From Symbiodinium sp. CCMP2592 (lineage: Eukaryota > Sar > Dinophyceae > Suessiales > Symbiodiniaceae): a DNA stretch of 64,000 nucleotides. The stretch lies in the NCBI GenBank assembly GCA_905221615.1, contig CAJNDT010002779.1, positions 1,870,001 to 1,934,000 of the forward strand, in the 5' to 3' direction. The position numbers and the translations under genes are program-made. Shown here piece after piece: positions 8,874 through 19,219 of the stretch (position 1 is the first letter of the stretch; the number at the start of each line of letters is the position of its first letter). The notes under the pieces are model-generated. The model made no database searches and was not told the origin of the DNA. It was given only the letters and a program-made list of their open reading frames with translations.

Positions 8874-9309
8874 AGATGTCTGAAGCAATAAACCTAAACC
8901 GTAAACCCTACACCCTAAAGCCTAAACCCGGCGCTTCGCCCCAACCCCCCTTCTAGGTATCGGCCAAAAGTGCCGAAGTTACTTGGGCAAAGGAGTCAAA
9001 GAAGCCGCAAGTGACTTGCGGGGTTTGGGGTTTAGTTTATTGCTTAGGGTATGGATTTAGGGTTTAGGGTTTAGAAGCCTCAATAAGTGACTTGCGGGGT
9101 TTGGGGTTTAGTTTAGTGTTTAGGGTCTGGCCTTTGTGGGGCTCGGGGGCCCCAAATAGAGCCTAAATCGCTGCCCGTCTCCCGTCTTACTAAGCCCGTG
9201 ACCGACTCGGCCACCTCCAAATCGAAAGCCCATGCTCTGTCGTTCATTCACAAGGAGTTCCGAAGATTGATTGAACCCAACTCCTGCCCTAAGTAGTCTA
9301 AGGCCAAGC

Positions 9310-9621
9310 TCACCTAGACTCTCCATCTACCCCTCTATTAGACCCTAAATGCCCCTTATTTGGGACCATATACCCCCTATTTGAGGGTACAAGGAGGGTC
9401 CTGGCAAGCATGGCATAGTCACAAGGCAGATCATGGTTCCAAGCTCTTGTGACATAGTTGCATGTATTGTCTGAGTCGCACCTTTGACATGGCCCCCAGG
9501 GCTCGCAACTCTCAAGGCTAACCCCAACAGGCGCCGCAAGCCCCAACAGACACAGCGCTAGCGCTAGCCGCGCGCGCAGTAGTTTTGCAGCCATTTGTAA
9601 CAACAGCGGCAGCATAGACAT
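9310..9621 (-). CDS. Predicted secreted cysteine-rich protein
   Basis: Read on the minus strand from ATG at 9621. The N-terminus has a positive stretch and a hydrophobic core (LALALCLLGLAAPVGVS, about residues 19-35), a plausible signal peptide. A short cysteine-rich part follows (CEPWGPCQRC, then DSDNTC, and DLPC). The coding part ends near AMLAR, where a family O element begins. If that element is spliced (GA at 9400, AG at 9314) the next codon is TGA, giving about 74 residues. If it is retained, the frame runs 30 residues further to the same TGA. A second in-frame Met at residue 10 could be the start. The family is unknown. The coherent signal peptide and the position of the element support the gene; further exons are possible. 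Confidence 0.5.
   Translation of the reverse strand: MSMLPLLLQMAAKLLRARLALALCLLGLAAPVGVSLESCEPWGPCQRCDSDNTCNYVTRAWNHDLPCDYAMLARTLLVPSNRGYMVPNKGHLGSNRGVDGESR
9313..9404 (-). mobile_element. Family O element at an exon end
   Basis: It is the second copy of the family at 3162. On the minus strand its ends read CCAG|GACCCTCC and GAGTCTAG|G. That is a GA donor and an AG|G acceptor, the same non-canonical pattern as in the ankyrin gene. It interrupts a predicted secreted-protein frame. Confidence 0.8.
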
Positions 9622-9754
9622 AAGAAGACTAGAAGTTAACGGAGGAGCTGAAGCGTTATCGGTGGCTTTTCACAGGTCACATGAATTCTCTGCCACCGAA
9701 ATCATGGCAGTAGCATTGGGGCACGGCCGGCGAGTGTCACATGTGGGCTGGCTG

Positions 9755-11870
9755 TGGCAGTGATTGGCTTCAGCAGCAAGAAGCTTCAACGCCAACATAA
9801 CCGGACTTGCGGTAAACCGCAGCCCTCACCTTTCTACCCACAAGCCTACTCACTTGAGTCTAGCACCCAGCTCCCTCACCCCCAGTCCGATACCCAGTCT
9901 TGCATCAGCTTAGTAATCCGGCACTTTACCGGAGCGTGCTTCGCCATGCTGCTTCGAGGAGAGAAGCCATATCAGTCTCAGGGACAGCGTCTTTCGGATT
10001 TAATTACGGTTTTCGACTTAGGTTTTTCAAGTGTTGTCACAACCCCAAAGACCTAAGATGCTCGAAGGCCCCACCTCAGCCGCGGAGATATTTCATATCC
10101 GAAACCTGCACTTCAAGGGATCGGCCCTTCCGTTTCAGCCGGGTGCCATGTCAAAAGGAGCCCACATGGGCTTTACTTTTAGGGGCTTAAAGAACACCTA
10201 TACGCCTATACTGTTTTAGGCTCAGGACACCTTCCAAGCTGCACCGAAAGAAGCAACCTGGCCCCCTCAACCTTGCAGGGCGTAGCATCCATCAGGTTTC
10301 CGGCTTTTCTGTCCAACAGGCAGCCATAAACGGCAAGCAGCAGCAGTAAACAACTATAATCAGAACCACAACGTAAAGCAACGAACAAGGAAAGGGCGGC
10401 TTGAGTTGTACATCGTATTTGGTCTCCGCTTTCCCCGCACCCCAAGCTGGGCCCCAAGCAGCCCATCTAAGCTCGGCTTCCAGGAGCAAGGGGGCTGGCA
10501 TCCTCCATTCGGCGGCAGGCGATGGAATGTTGAACTAAACCTTGAGCTCTACGAACCCTAAGAGCGACTACCGAGGGTGACGAGTCGGGGCCCCCTGATA
10601 ATTTAAGGTATATTCCGTAATGAAGGGGTATTGGGCTCTCTGGGTAGGATGAAGGATCCCTTATACAAGGATTCCTATTTGTGGATTACTGCCTAAGGGT
10701 TCCAAACCGCCTTCTCTAGGAGCACTTCTTCTGCTTCAGCAGGCAGAAAATGGCATCCTACAAAAACCAAAAACTTAGGGTCCGGATAGCGCACAAACCT
10801 TGAATTGTGTGTTTTGCGACTCGACTTGATTTGACTGGTGCTGTGGTTGATTACCCCTAAACCCTAAACCCGATACTTCTCATGTTCAACCTTCAACTCG
10901 AATTCCGAGGCCTAGACTATACCCTCAAGGGCCCTACAGCCGATAAGCTGTAGCTCGGACCGGTCGCTCGTGCTCGTCTTTTTCTCCCTGGAGGGCCCGA
11001 ATGCCAAAGTGTGGGCTCCGAATATAACAGTACATTATGGTATAGTACGGTGTGGTATGGCATAGCATAGCATCGCAAAGTCTAGTGTACTATTGTATAA
11101 CCTAGTCTAGTATTGTCTGGTCGACTGTCGTGTTGTAGAGTAGAGCAACGTAAAGTCGGGTAGAGTAGGAGTATGGTAAGCGCAGTGCAGAGAAAACCGG
11201 GACATTCAGGGGCTGTCACCATGATTTCTTTACACAAGACGAAGCCAGGGAAAGACCCGGAAAGAACTTGGAAGGCTAAGACCCCTCTAAATGCTCGTAG
11301 CTGTAAACACCCTCCAGCCCTTTACACCCGAGAACCCCATAAGCCCTCAAAAGCCGAAATCCTTGAAGCCCAAAGCTCGGGGGAATGAGGTCGGCTGTTG
11401 GCGGGGCTGCGCGGATGCGCCGGGTGCAGGTCAAGCGTTGACTGGTGACCTCCCCTTGCGGGTTCTCGCTTAGGGCTTTAGGGTTTTAGGGCTTAAGAGA
11501 TTTAGGGTTTAGGGCTTTTTCGGTTTGTAGGCTTGGGGTTTGGGGTTCAAAAAGTTTGGGGCTTTACGATTTCAGGCTCTAGGTTGTGCGGCGAGATGCA
11601 ACTTGAAGAGTTGTCATATCTGTATACTGTATGTGTGCATATAAAGACATATTATGCATATATGTATACATACATCTACTATATCTGCTAGTATTATCGT
11701 ATTATCGGTATTAGCCATCAGCATCATCACCGCCGTCGTCGTCGTCGAAGTCGTAATGAGCCTCGCGCTGAAGCACCCGAGCCCCATGTGGAGCCATGCA
11801 GCCGGGGACTCCTTGGGCCCATTTTACTGTAATGAGAATATGGAACCACGAAAACGGTATTGGTAACTGT
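9755..11870. other. No convincing gene
   Basis: Apart from the weak minus-strand membrane frame at 10206-10501, it contains a TATGG/TAGTA-rich stretch (11035-11170), TTTAGGG units near 11490, a TA-rich patch (11610-11690) and scattered CCCTAAA. Nothing else is recognised. Confidence 0.55.
10206..10501 (-). CDS. Candidate small membrane protein frame
   Basis: The minus frame from 10501 (ATG) encodes LLYVVVLIIVVYCCCLPFMA, a possible membrane helix, after a polar N-terminal part. A second minus frame overlaps it. No family, splice site or neighbour supports it strongly. Confidence 0.2.
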
Positions 11871-11878
11871 TAAGGCCC

Positions 11879-12295
11879 CTATGTTACATAATTCCACCAG
11901 GTGCCGCTGGGGCTGATGCTCCAGAGACTGGCAACGCACTCGTGGCATGGCATCCATAGACACCCAAAGCCTACTCCCCAGGCCCCAGACCTCAAGCAAA
12001 GCCGTAGGCCGTAGACCCCCTGAAACATTGTGATTGCTAAGGCATCCAAGTATGTGAGGACGCTTCTTTGCCTGCCTAGTTTTTCGCGGAAGCTACTTTT
12101 GTCTACTTCTGAAGTCATCAGCCGCATGATGATTGCCATCATTACATGTCCAAACTGCAACAGTTGCCAATGACAGTAACAACGGAGGGCTATCAGTCGT
12201 TCTTGGAAGTATCGGCTGACATGGGGGTCAAGATCAACTGAACACCGGAGTGTAGCGGAGCTGCGGATCGGTGAATCGGGACTTTGAATGGGCAT
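11879..12295 (-). CDS. Candidate minus-strand protein, unknown
   Basis: A 138-codon frame from ATG at 12295. The middle part (FGHVMMAIIMRLMTSEVDKS, then GRQRSVLTYLDALAITMFQG) is protein-like, with a moderately hydrophobic stretch. The ends are less convincing, and the last 30 residues are rich in Trp, Gly and Cys, as in chance frames. No family is recognised. Confidence 0.3.
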   Translation of the reverse strand: MPIQSPDSPIRSSATLRCSVDLDPHVSRYFQERLIALRCYCHWQLLQFGHVMMAIIMRLMTSEVDKSSFREKLGRQRSVLTYLDALAITMFQGVYGLRLCLRSGAWGVGFGCLWMPCHECVASLWSISPSGTWWNYVT

Positions 12296-12439
12296 TCCAA
12301 ACTCATTGAATGGTTCGGATGAGCAGATTTCTCTGAGATGTCAGGGCCCTCCACGATAGCTGCTTGTGGATCTAGGTTCTGGGCAACTTTCCTCCTGATG
12401 GTGCCTGGCATCCGGGTTTGGACTCCAAACTCCAAACCC

Positions 12440-15380
12440 CAGGATGTTCATTCCCAGCTGAAGTTCCAACTGCGTCCAACCGTCAACCTCTAAGTCCAGT
12501 GTGAAGAAGGTCAAGCAGGGTGCACGCGTCTACCGTCGGGAGCGTGCAACCCGGCTGACAAGAGCCGTCCGTATCAAAGCAGATCAATGTGCTTTCAAAA
12601 ATCAGGGGTCCCGTTGGGCATATCGCCTGGCTTTATATGCTCACAAGAGCCCCATATGTCCACAATGTTTTGCGAACCCAACTCTGGCGTCCTGGCGTTT
12701 CTCCGGAAATGCAGGTATGCCTAGGACTCGTCCTATGTGTAGTGGGCTGCTTCAGAATCATGTGGTTAGTTGAGGGGATTTTGAGGTCGGGAGAGTCCCT
12801 AAACCTTGTAAAGTCTGAATGTAGAAGCCTGAGCAGCTAATGACATTAGTCCTCGGGATTCTTAGATATGTTTTGTAAACTCTATAGCAAAGTCTACCCA
12901 AAAACCCGTTCAGATTATTAAGGCCCCGACAGTAAAACAGCAAAAGGCCCTACTGTAATGATTTGCTCTTCAAATATTGAGTCTTCGTGTGGAGCTAGGG
13001 CAGAAGGTCGCATTTCGAAGACCCACAGGATTTAGTACAACTATAAACCCTAAACATCCCTTAACCGTAGCAGGACAAGTTTAGGAACTTGGAGAGCAAG
13101 AGCTTGAAGAGTGACTGCGAAGAACCGCTTGAGGTATTCGGTTGAAGTCCGAGTGGCTCCCAGAGGTTTCATAACTGGTATGTGTTATCGTGTTATCAAC
13201 CAAGATGTCCATGAGCCGTAGTCCAAGGAGCTCCGCTATAGTAGTCGTCGTCCGGACAGTCGTTTCGTCGTCATCGCATCGTCATCTTCGAGCTTCCCGA
13301 GGGAATAATAGAAAAGATGGCTGTCGCGCCAGCGGCTTGCATGAACCAAGACTATGGGTGCGTGACTTAAGGTGCCTGATGCGCCTGCTCTCGAGAAAGC
13401 TTTGACTGCAGAGGCCGAACACTGGCGAACCTTTCGCTGGGGCATCGGCAGCCAGCCATGCGCCTAGAGTGCTTCTATGGATCTCTCTTTCTCTCTTCTC
13501 TGTGTCTGTCTCTTGCGTGATAGACCGTCAGATAGATCGATAGATAGATGGCTAGACAGATAAGTTATCTGTGTGTGCCCATGCATGCATATGCACCCTA
13601 AACCCTATAAACCCCAAACCCTAAACCCCTAAACCCCAAACCCTAAACCCCTAAACCCTAAACCCCAAGCTCCTAAACTCTAAACGTCTACAGTGGGGGA
13701 TCCCAGGAGATCAGCCCTAAACTCATCCCGAAAGCGGGGCACAGGGCTTCTGCAGTTCGTAAAGTCAGATGCTTTGGTCCTTGTCAGCTCGATCTCTGAG
13801 GTATGAGAAAAATGTCTGGAGTTTTGGTTAGGGCTTTAATTTAGAGTTGAGGGTTAATGGCAATCGTTTCAGCAATGTGGTGCTACCTGCTGAGTTTGTG
13901 GCACTATTGTCGCAGCAGCAGTAGCCGAGCCGCAAGGCTTTACAGCGACAGTCATTGCAGCAAGAACGCTATTCAGATTGAAAGGTTGGACTGATTAGCA
14001 AATGCAGGTAGGAAAGCAAGTGCCTTCTGAGTCTTGCGGGGCTTACTGCAAATTTTGGCGGCTGAGAGCATGCTACAGATCAGTTTCCTGTCGTTTTCGT
14101 GGCTTGGAGATTTCCGGCCTGCTGGCTTCCGTCATCTTCTTCTTAATTAGTGACCTCACCTGTTGATCGCCAAGGTTTCGAATGGACAGCCGAAATCGTT
14201 TTACTCCTGCCCGGCCCTCGGCGCATCTCTAGACCTTGCTTCTGCCCGTACGACTCCATCGATTTAAGTCCTTTGCCGAAACTTGCAGAATCCTCAACCT
14301 AAGGGTGTGGGTCTGCATGCCATGTCAGAGGTTCTTCTGCTCGTGAAGCTACGATGAAGAAATTCGGCAGAGGATTTGGGGGCTAGGTAGCCTAGCATCA
14401 GCCTGGGCCAACCAAGCTTGACCTCTAAAGCCGTCGGAAGAACAACAATGGCTAGCTGAGCTGCTCTTGGGTGTTGACTTGTTGAGCTTGCCTGTGGCGC
14501 TTTTCTTTTCACCTCAAACCGGTGCACTGCTCTCTCATGAGAAGAGCCTGCTTCCGAGCTTAAGCCAAGAGGCACTGATGAAGCCTAGCATCCGCAGATC
14601 GACAATCTGCAAAGGCTGGAATAATCATGCTTGGTTGTGGCATGGCTTTACCTCAAGATCTAAGGGCCTGGGCTACATTCCCCTAAAGAAGCGCCCTCAC
14701 AACTCCAAGATTCCCAACTCCGCTCACATCCGAAGCCCAGGTACATAAGCCCCATCCGATGAGCGGCATGGTCCGCGACGACTATTACGATAGCGACAAC
14801 AAGAACATTGCAGCTCGCCCCGAGAAGGAAGGATGGAGCTCCGTGTTTAGAATTTTGGGGGGGTCTCATCAGGGCACGGGGATTGACATTGAGGCGTTAG
14901 GCTGTAGAGTTCAGAGTTTAGGGCAGAGCCCGCAGGTTAAAGACAGCCATCAACGGTGGACTGTAGAGGATGTTTGACGTGGAGGCATACAGGTTTGCTA
15001 CCCAAGCCTTATTCTAGTAGTGCTCTCTGGGGCTTGGAAGTAAGCCGTGACTGACAGCCAACGCGGCTTATGTCGCCCAGAGGGATAGCTAACACTGAAC
15101 ATTGTGGGATAAGTAAAAGTGAGGCAGAAAGCGCAAGACAGGGAGAATTAATTTGATAGAAGTAGACCAAAGAGGAATAGAAGTAACGGACAGGACACAG
15201 ACGGACGCGTAAAGAACACGTTAGAGTTTCGTGCGGTTGTGTGCTGCTTTTTGCTGTTGTTCACTGTTTAGTCGTTTGGTTTCTGGGTTGTTCCTTTGTC
15301 GTGTTCGCTTGAACTGGTTTGGTTGTTTCTGGTTCGCTTGTTTGATGTTGGAAGTAACACGAGACAAGGCTAGTCGACTC
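12440..15380. other. No convincing gene
   Basis: It contains a CT/GA tract (13480-13565) and a CCCTAAACCCC cluster (13597-13690). Short frames on both strands lack recognisable motifs. Confidence 0.55.
13597..13690 (-). repeat. Telomere-like CCCTAAA cluster
   Basis: About ten units of CCCTAAACCC with CCCCAAACCC and CCCCTAAA variants. Confidence 0.88.
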
Positions 15381-15388
15381 CGAGTGAC

Positions 15389-15771
15389 ATGGCTTCATTT
15401 CTCCGTGCGGATGCACGGCTTTTATTTGGAGCTTGTTCCGTGTGTCGCTCAGATGTTCTATCATGTAACCAGTATCGCTCCATGTGCCTACATCCTATTT
15501 GTAGATGTGGTTACCTTGGGAAGTCCTCAATAAGTTCAAGCGGCAACATACATAGCGCGGCTTTTACTACCGTTCCGGAATCTGAGATCCACCCCAACAC
15601 GTTTCACTTTCTGGGATTTCCACAGGAAAGCTTCAATCTCCGGCGCCTAAACCTGAAAGCACAAAGGTACCCTCCGAAGGAACCACTCCAACTTGTCTCG
15701 TGCCCCTTTGAGGTCTGGAACGAGACGCGCGAGGGCTGGGAAGTCTACTGGTATGATGCTTATCTTAACTC
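15389..15771 (+). CDS. Candidate exon, unknown protein
   Basis: The second half (from about 15550) looks coding, with NTFHFLGFPQESFNLRRLNL and FEVWNETREGWEVYWYDAYL. It is rich in aromatic residues and has balanced codon use. It ends at TC|GTAAGTG, a consensus GT donor at 15772. The start at 15389 is only the first ATG of the frame; acceptors AG|T at 15521 or AG|C at 15540 may be the real edge. No family is recognised, and the next exon was not located. Confidence 0.4.
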
Positions 15772-15779
15772 GTAAGTGT

Positions 15780-16360
15780 AGGTGATGTAGGACCTGCAGA
15801 TGGAGCCTTCTAGCAGCCAGGCATCACCGGCTTCATCGGTGTTATCGAGACAGCTGCGAGCTAGGATCTATGGCATTTAGAGTCAGAGTTCGTCGCCTGT
15901 TGAGGTGCGTGTGGCAGAAGCATTGCTGTCCACGATATGATCTTTTGCCCGTGCTTGAATCCTAAACCGGAAACCCCGACTAAACTCGTTCAGCTCAGGA
16001 GAATTCGAAGCTAAATGCCAGGCCTTTTCCGGCCCCTCCGGCAGAAATTTAGAAGCACACAGCCCGCATGTGTCCGGGTTGTTTTTATTTTTGGCGGGCA
16101 GATCTCCTGGACGGTGGGGGCTTCAGAAGAAGGAGCCTGAATCATGACCAATATGCATTTATTAAATCTCAGCAAACTGCAATGGACGCCCAAGTCTTAT
16201 TCTTCAGTCTGAAGGCCCCTATACTCCACCCCTTAACCCCGAAAGAAAGCCTTTAAGAGGCCTTTTACAGGAGCCCCGTTCTAATTGCCGGCCCCCTCCT
16301 GGAATTCAGGAGTCGATGAATAGTTCGCCGTTCCACACCGCTCCTGGCCGATGAAATCGA
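15780..16360. other. Unique sequence, nothing recognised
   Basis: No foldback element, tandem repeat or convincing frame was seen. Confidence 0.5.
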
Positions 16361-16365
16361 AGCCC

Positions 16366-16486
16366 CTACAGTAGAAGCCCAAAAGTTGGAAACCCAATAG
16401 CCTCAATCCTTAAGAGTAATGTATAGGGAGTCCCAGCACTGTTTGGCCTTAGTCCGGCTTCCAACTTTATGGGTTTACTGTAAACC
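16366..16486 (-). mobile_element. Family Q foldback element
   Basis: CTACAGTAGAAGCCCAAAAGTTGGAAACCC and CCGGCTTCCAACTTTATGGGTTTACTGTAAAC form the inverted ends. AGCCTCAATCCTTAAGAGTAATGTATAGGG is shared in reverse orientation with the copy at 36684. Confidence 0.85.
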
Positions 16487-16507
16487 CCTCAACCCATGAA
16501 CAATTTC

Positions 16508-16655
16508 TAACCCTAAACCCCCACCCCTCAACCCATGGAAAACAGGAAAAACCCTACTGTAAACCCTAAACCCCTCAACCCCTGAAAAACATAGAAACCC
16601 TAAACCCAAAACCCTTCAACCCCGGAAAAACAGAAAACCCCTTAACCCTAAACCC
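16508..16655 (-). repeat. Degenerate CCCTAAACCCC array with a longer unit
   Basis: CCCTAAACCCC alternates with CTCAACCCATGGAAAACAGG-type spacers about 55-60 bases apart, in three to four imperfect units. It is a higher-order repeat built on the telomere-like motif. Confidence 0.7.
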
Positions 16656-16794
16656 CTAAGGCGGAAAAAGGCGCTCAAAAAAAAAACTAACCCTCCTGAC
16701 ATCCAAGGTGAAGAAGTTCGGACTCGAGAGGTCTAAGAAAGAGGCCCAGGGTGCAGTTACTATTGCAACGGATACGTGTTGTTGGAGTTATGGG

Positions 16795-16963
16795 TTATAT
16801 ACATTTATATAAATATATACATATATATATATATATTATACATATATATATATATATATTTCATATATTTCTATTTCTATCTATTGTTCAACAATTGCCC
16901 TCAAGAGTTTCGAGTTTAAGGCTCAGGGTTTAGAGTTTATAGGGGTTAAGTATTATTTGTTTA

Positions 16964-17010
<47 letters not shown>
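16795..17010. repeat. Two TA-rich microsatellites
   Basis: TATATATA runs at about 16800-16860 and 16970-17006 flank a TTTAGAGTTTATAGGGG stretch. A TTTA tetranucleotide tract precedes the second run. Confidence 0.9.
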
Positions 17011-17163
17011 ATTAGAGCTGTAAATGCTTATGGGGCCTAGGATTTAGGGGTGTGTTGGGTCTAGGGCCTTCTGCCTAAATCAACTGCTTTGGAATTTCGG
17101 GGCGGTTCGGTCGGCAGCAACTTATAGGTTTGGGGTTTAGGGTTCCCAGTATTTCACCGTGTC

Positions 17164-17263
17164 GGGTGGTTGTCAAAATTAGGGTCCCTTTTTGGGTACC
17201 CCAAATATTAGATGCCGTATTATGCTAAGGATCCAAAAAGGGTCCCTAATTTAACAACCACCC
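17164..17263 (+). mobile_element. Family B foldback element
   Basis: The left end GGGTGGTTGTCAAAATTAGG and right end AATTTAACAACCACCC are inverted. The core has CCCTTTTTGGGTACC and its complement CCAAAAAGGGTCCC. The flanks are GTGT-C on the left and GTGT on the right, close to a 4-bp duplication. Confidence 0.88.
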
Positions 17264-17279
17264 GTGTGACTTGGTGACG

Positions 17280-18455
17280 GGCAGTTGGGTTCAGTCTTCG
17301 CTGAATGTATCCACGCCTCGTTACTTGAAGGAGCTTGAGGGATGTAGGACACCAGTCAGGACCATGAGCTCTTTGGTTAATCTCTGCAATCCCTTTTCTT
17401 CTTGCTTATAAACGAGGTTTCAATGATCATGGCCACAATGATAATCATCGGTTTGATTGAAGGAGAAAGCGGGCTCGCTGGCGTAGTATGTGGGATTTCG
17501 ACGAGAGTTGCTCGGGGCCTTTGTGGGTGAGCGGTCGCTGACACTTTAGACAACCCGAGACCCGGCTTCCGCAGTGAGCTGTGAGCCCATATCCCCGAAC
17601 CTAAAACCCTAAACCCCGCACCCTACACCGCTCAATTCGGATGTTATGTTAACGAAGTTTCCAGGAGCTGGTGGGGTTTAGGGTTGGGGGTTTTGGCAAG
17701 ACTGCGAAATTCCCAACACGGAGGCGTTTTTCTGGTCACTGGGATTCGGGATTTCGGCCTGCACTATAAACGCTGAACGAGGTGACTTATTCCCCAAAGT
17801 TTGGGTTTGGGGAGGTAGCCCCAAAACCTATCAGGTGTCTACCGCCCAGAACCCCCTAAAAGGGAACATGCCCGCCTGACAGGCTTTCCAGTTCTATGCG
17901 GAGATGACTGAAGCCGGCAGAATAGGTGCTTCCAGTAACAGGTTTGGGGATAATGTTTAGGGTTTAGGGTTTAGGGATGATGTTTAAGGATTTGGGTTTA
18001 CGGTTTAAGGATGATCTTCGAGGTTTATTTAGGGCGGAGTCATGGAAGACTTCGGCTGCTCCCACCCTATGCAAGCCCGGAGCTCTGGAGACTTTTATCC
18101 TAGATCCCAACAGGGCCCGTCAAGTAGGCCCTGAGATTCTTCGGTGAGCAATAAACTGCCACGATTCATTTGGGTAGAATTCTGTGTGGGCTCTGGGGTT
18201 TATGAACTTCATGGTAAGCTTTGGGCTAAAACTTGATGCCTAAGCGTTAACCTCCACCCTTTAACTGCGAAATCGTTCAGCCCCTTTGTCAGTTTTTGTC
18301 AGGGTTTGAACAACCCTAAACCCAAAACCCTACAAACCCTAACCCCAAAACCCTAAACGCTAAGCTGTTCACGTTGCCAGGTGAGAAGCCCTCTTTCCCG
18401 TCGCCCGAAGAGGGGGCTCCTTGGCAGGAAATCCTGGTCGCCTCTCTCTGGAAGC
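17280..18455. other. Non-coding
   Basis: TTTAGGG/CCCTAAA clusters lie at 17597-17625, 17940-18010 and 18312-18362. No gene was recognised. Confidence 0.55.
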
Positions 18456-18460
18456 TGTTC

Positions 18461-18544
18461 TCCCTTTTTGGGTCCTTATTATAATACGGCACCTAATAAT
18501 TATTTAGGGTACCCCAAAACGGGCCATAATTTTGACAACCACCC
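18461..18544 (+). mobile_element. Family B element, left end missing
   Basis: The right end TAATTTTGACAACCACCC and the core (GGTCCTTATTATAATACGGCACC) are typical of family B. The left side begins at TCCCTTTTTGGG without its GGGTGGTTGTC end. Confidence 0.8.
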
Positions 18545-18712
18545 ATGTGACATTTCACCTTGGTTTCGCCACTTGTGCTGGGGCGGCATCTTTTTTTTCC
18601 GGGATCTTCCCTGCCTGAAGCCAAAAGCCTCCTCGTCTGAAGCAACTGCTCCGTGATCCGAGACCTGGGATGTCGTGATCCGGTACTGCCAGTGTTGTTG
18701 AGAGTGCCATAT

Positions 18713-18800
18713 GGGCGGTCGTCAAAATTAGGGTTCTTTTATATTTGGTGCCGTATTATAATAAGGACCCAAAGAGGGACCCTAATATTGACAGCGACCC
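18713..18800 (+). mobile_element. Family B element
   Basis: The ends GGGCGGTCGTCAAAATTAGGG and CCCTAATATTGACAGCGACCC pair as an inverted repeat; GTGCCGTATTATAATAAGGACCC is in the core. The flanks ATAT and ATAC differ at one base. It lies 170 bp from the copy at 18461. Confidence 0.88.
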
Positions 18801-19116
18801 ATACAGTTGTAAAACTTCTCTTCACTCCTCCGACGACGACACTTACGACTGCCGCTGCGGTTACAGAGCCATGTGAGCTTCAGGTATTCTTCGACCAGCG
18901 CTTGCAATGCTGGGCCCTGGGCTTAGATGTGGGGTTGAGGAATTTATGAAGGTTAACTTAGGGAAGTTTAGGGTTTTGGGTTTAGGGGTAGTGAGTTCTG
19001 GAGATTGTGCATTATTGGTCGATAGCTGCTACAGCAGTGGACAGGCTGTGCTCGCAAAAGGCATGTGCATCCATGGCTTGACTAAAACACACCTCCAAGG
19101 CCGACGATCCGGAATA

Positions 19117-19219
19117 CTATAGGGGCCTTAATAATTAGAATAGGGTCTTGGGGCTTATTAAATTAAAACTATAATAAGGAGGCGCCACATTATTATAGGT
19201 AATTAATTAGGCCCCTATA
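19117..19219 (+). mobile_element. Family G foldback element
   Basis: The ends CTATAGGGGCCTTAATAATTA and TAATTAATTAGGCCCCTATAT are inverted; the core has GGGTCTTGGGGCTTATTA and TAATAAGGAGGCGCC. At least five relatives occur in the window. Confidence 0.85.

Larger units (their letters stand above)
6049..9309. other. Mostly non-coding
   Basis: It holds a short hairpin (TCCAGAGCTC/GAGCTCTCTGGA, about 6787-6823), the 29-base tandem repeats at 7651, CCCTAAA clusters (7895-7945, 8890-8935), the family A copy at 8109 and the family B relative at 8778. The long minus-strand frame at 6045-6668 overlaps the ankyrin stop and lacks protein-like character. Confidence 0.65.

Noticed and set aside
18381-18656. 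91-codon frame
   Set aside because: Its middle is the family B element at 18461-18544; the frame is a by-product of that repeat.
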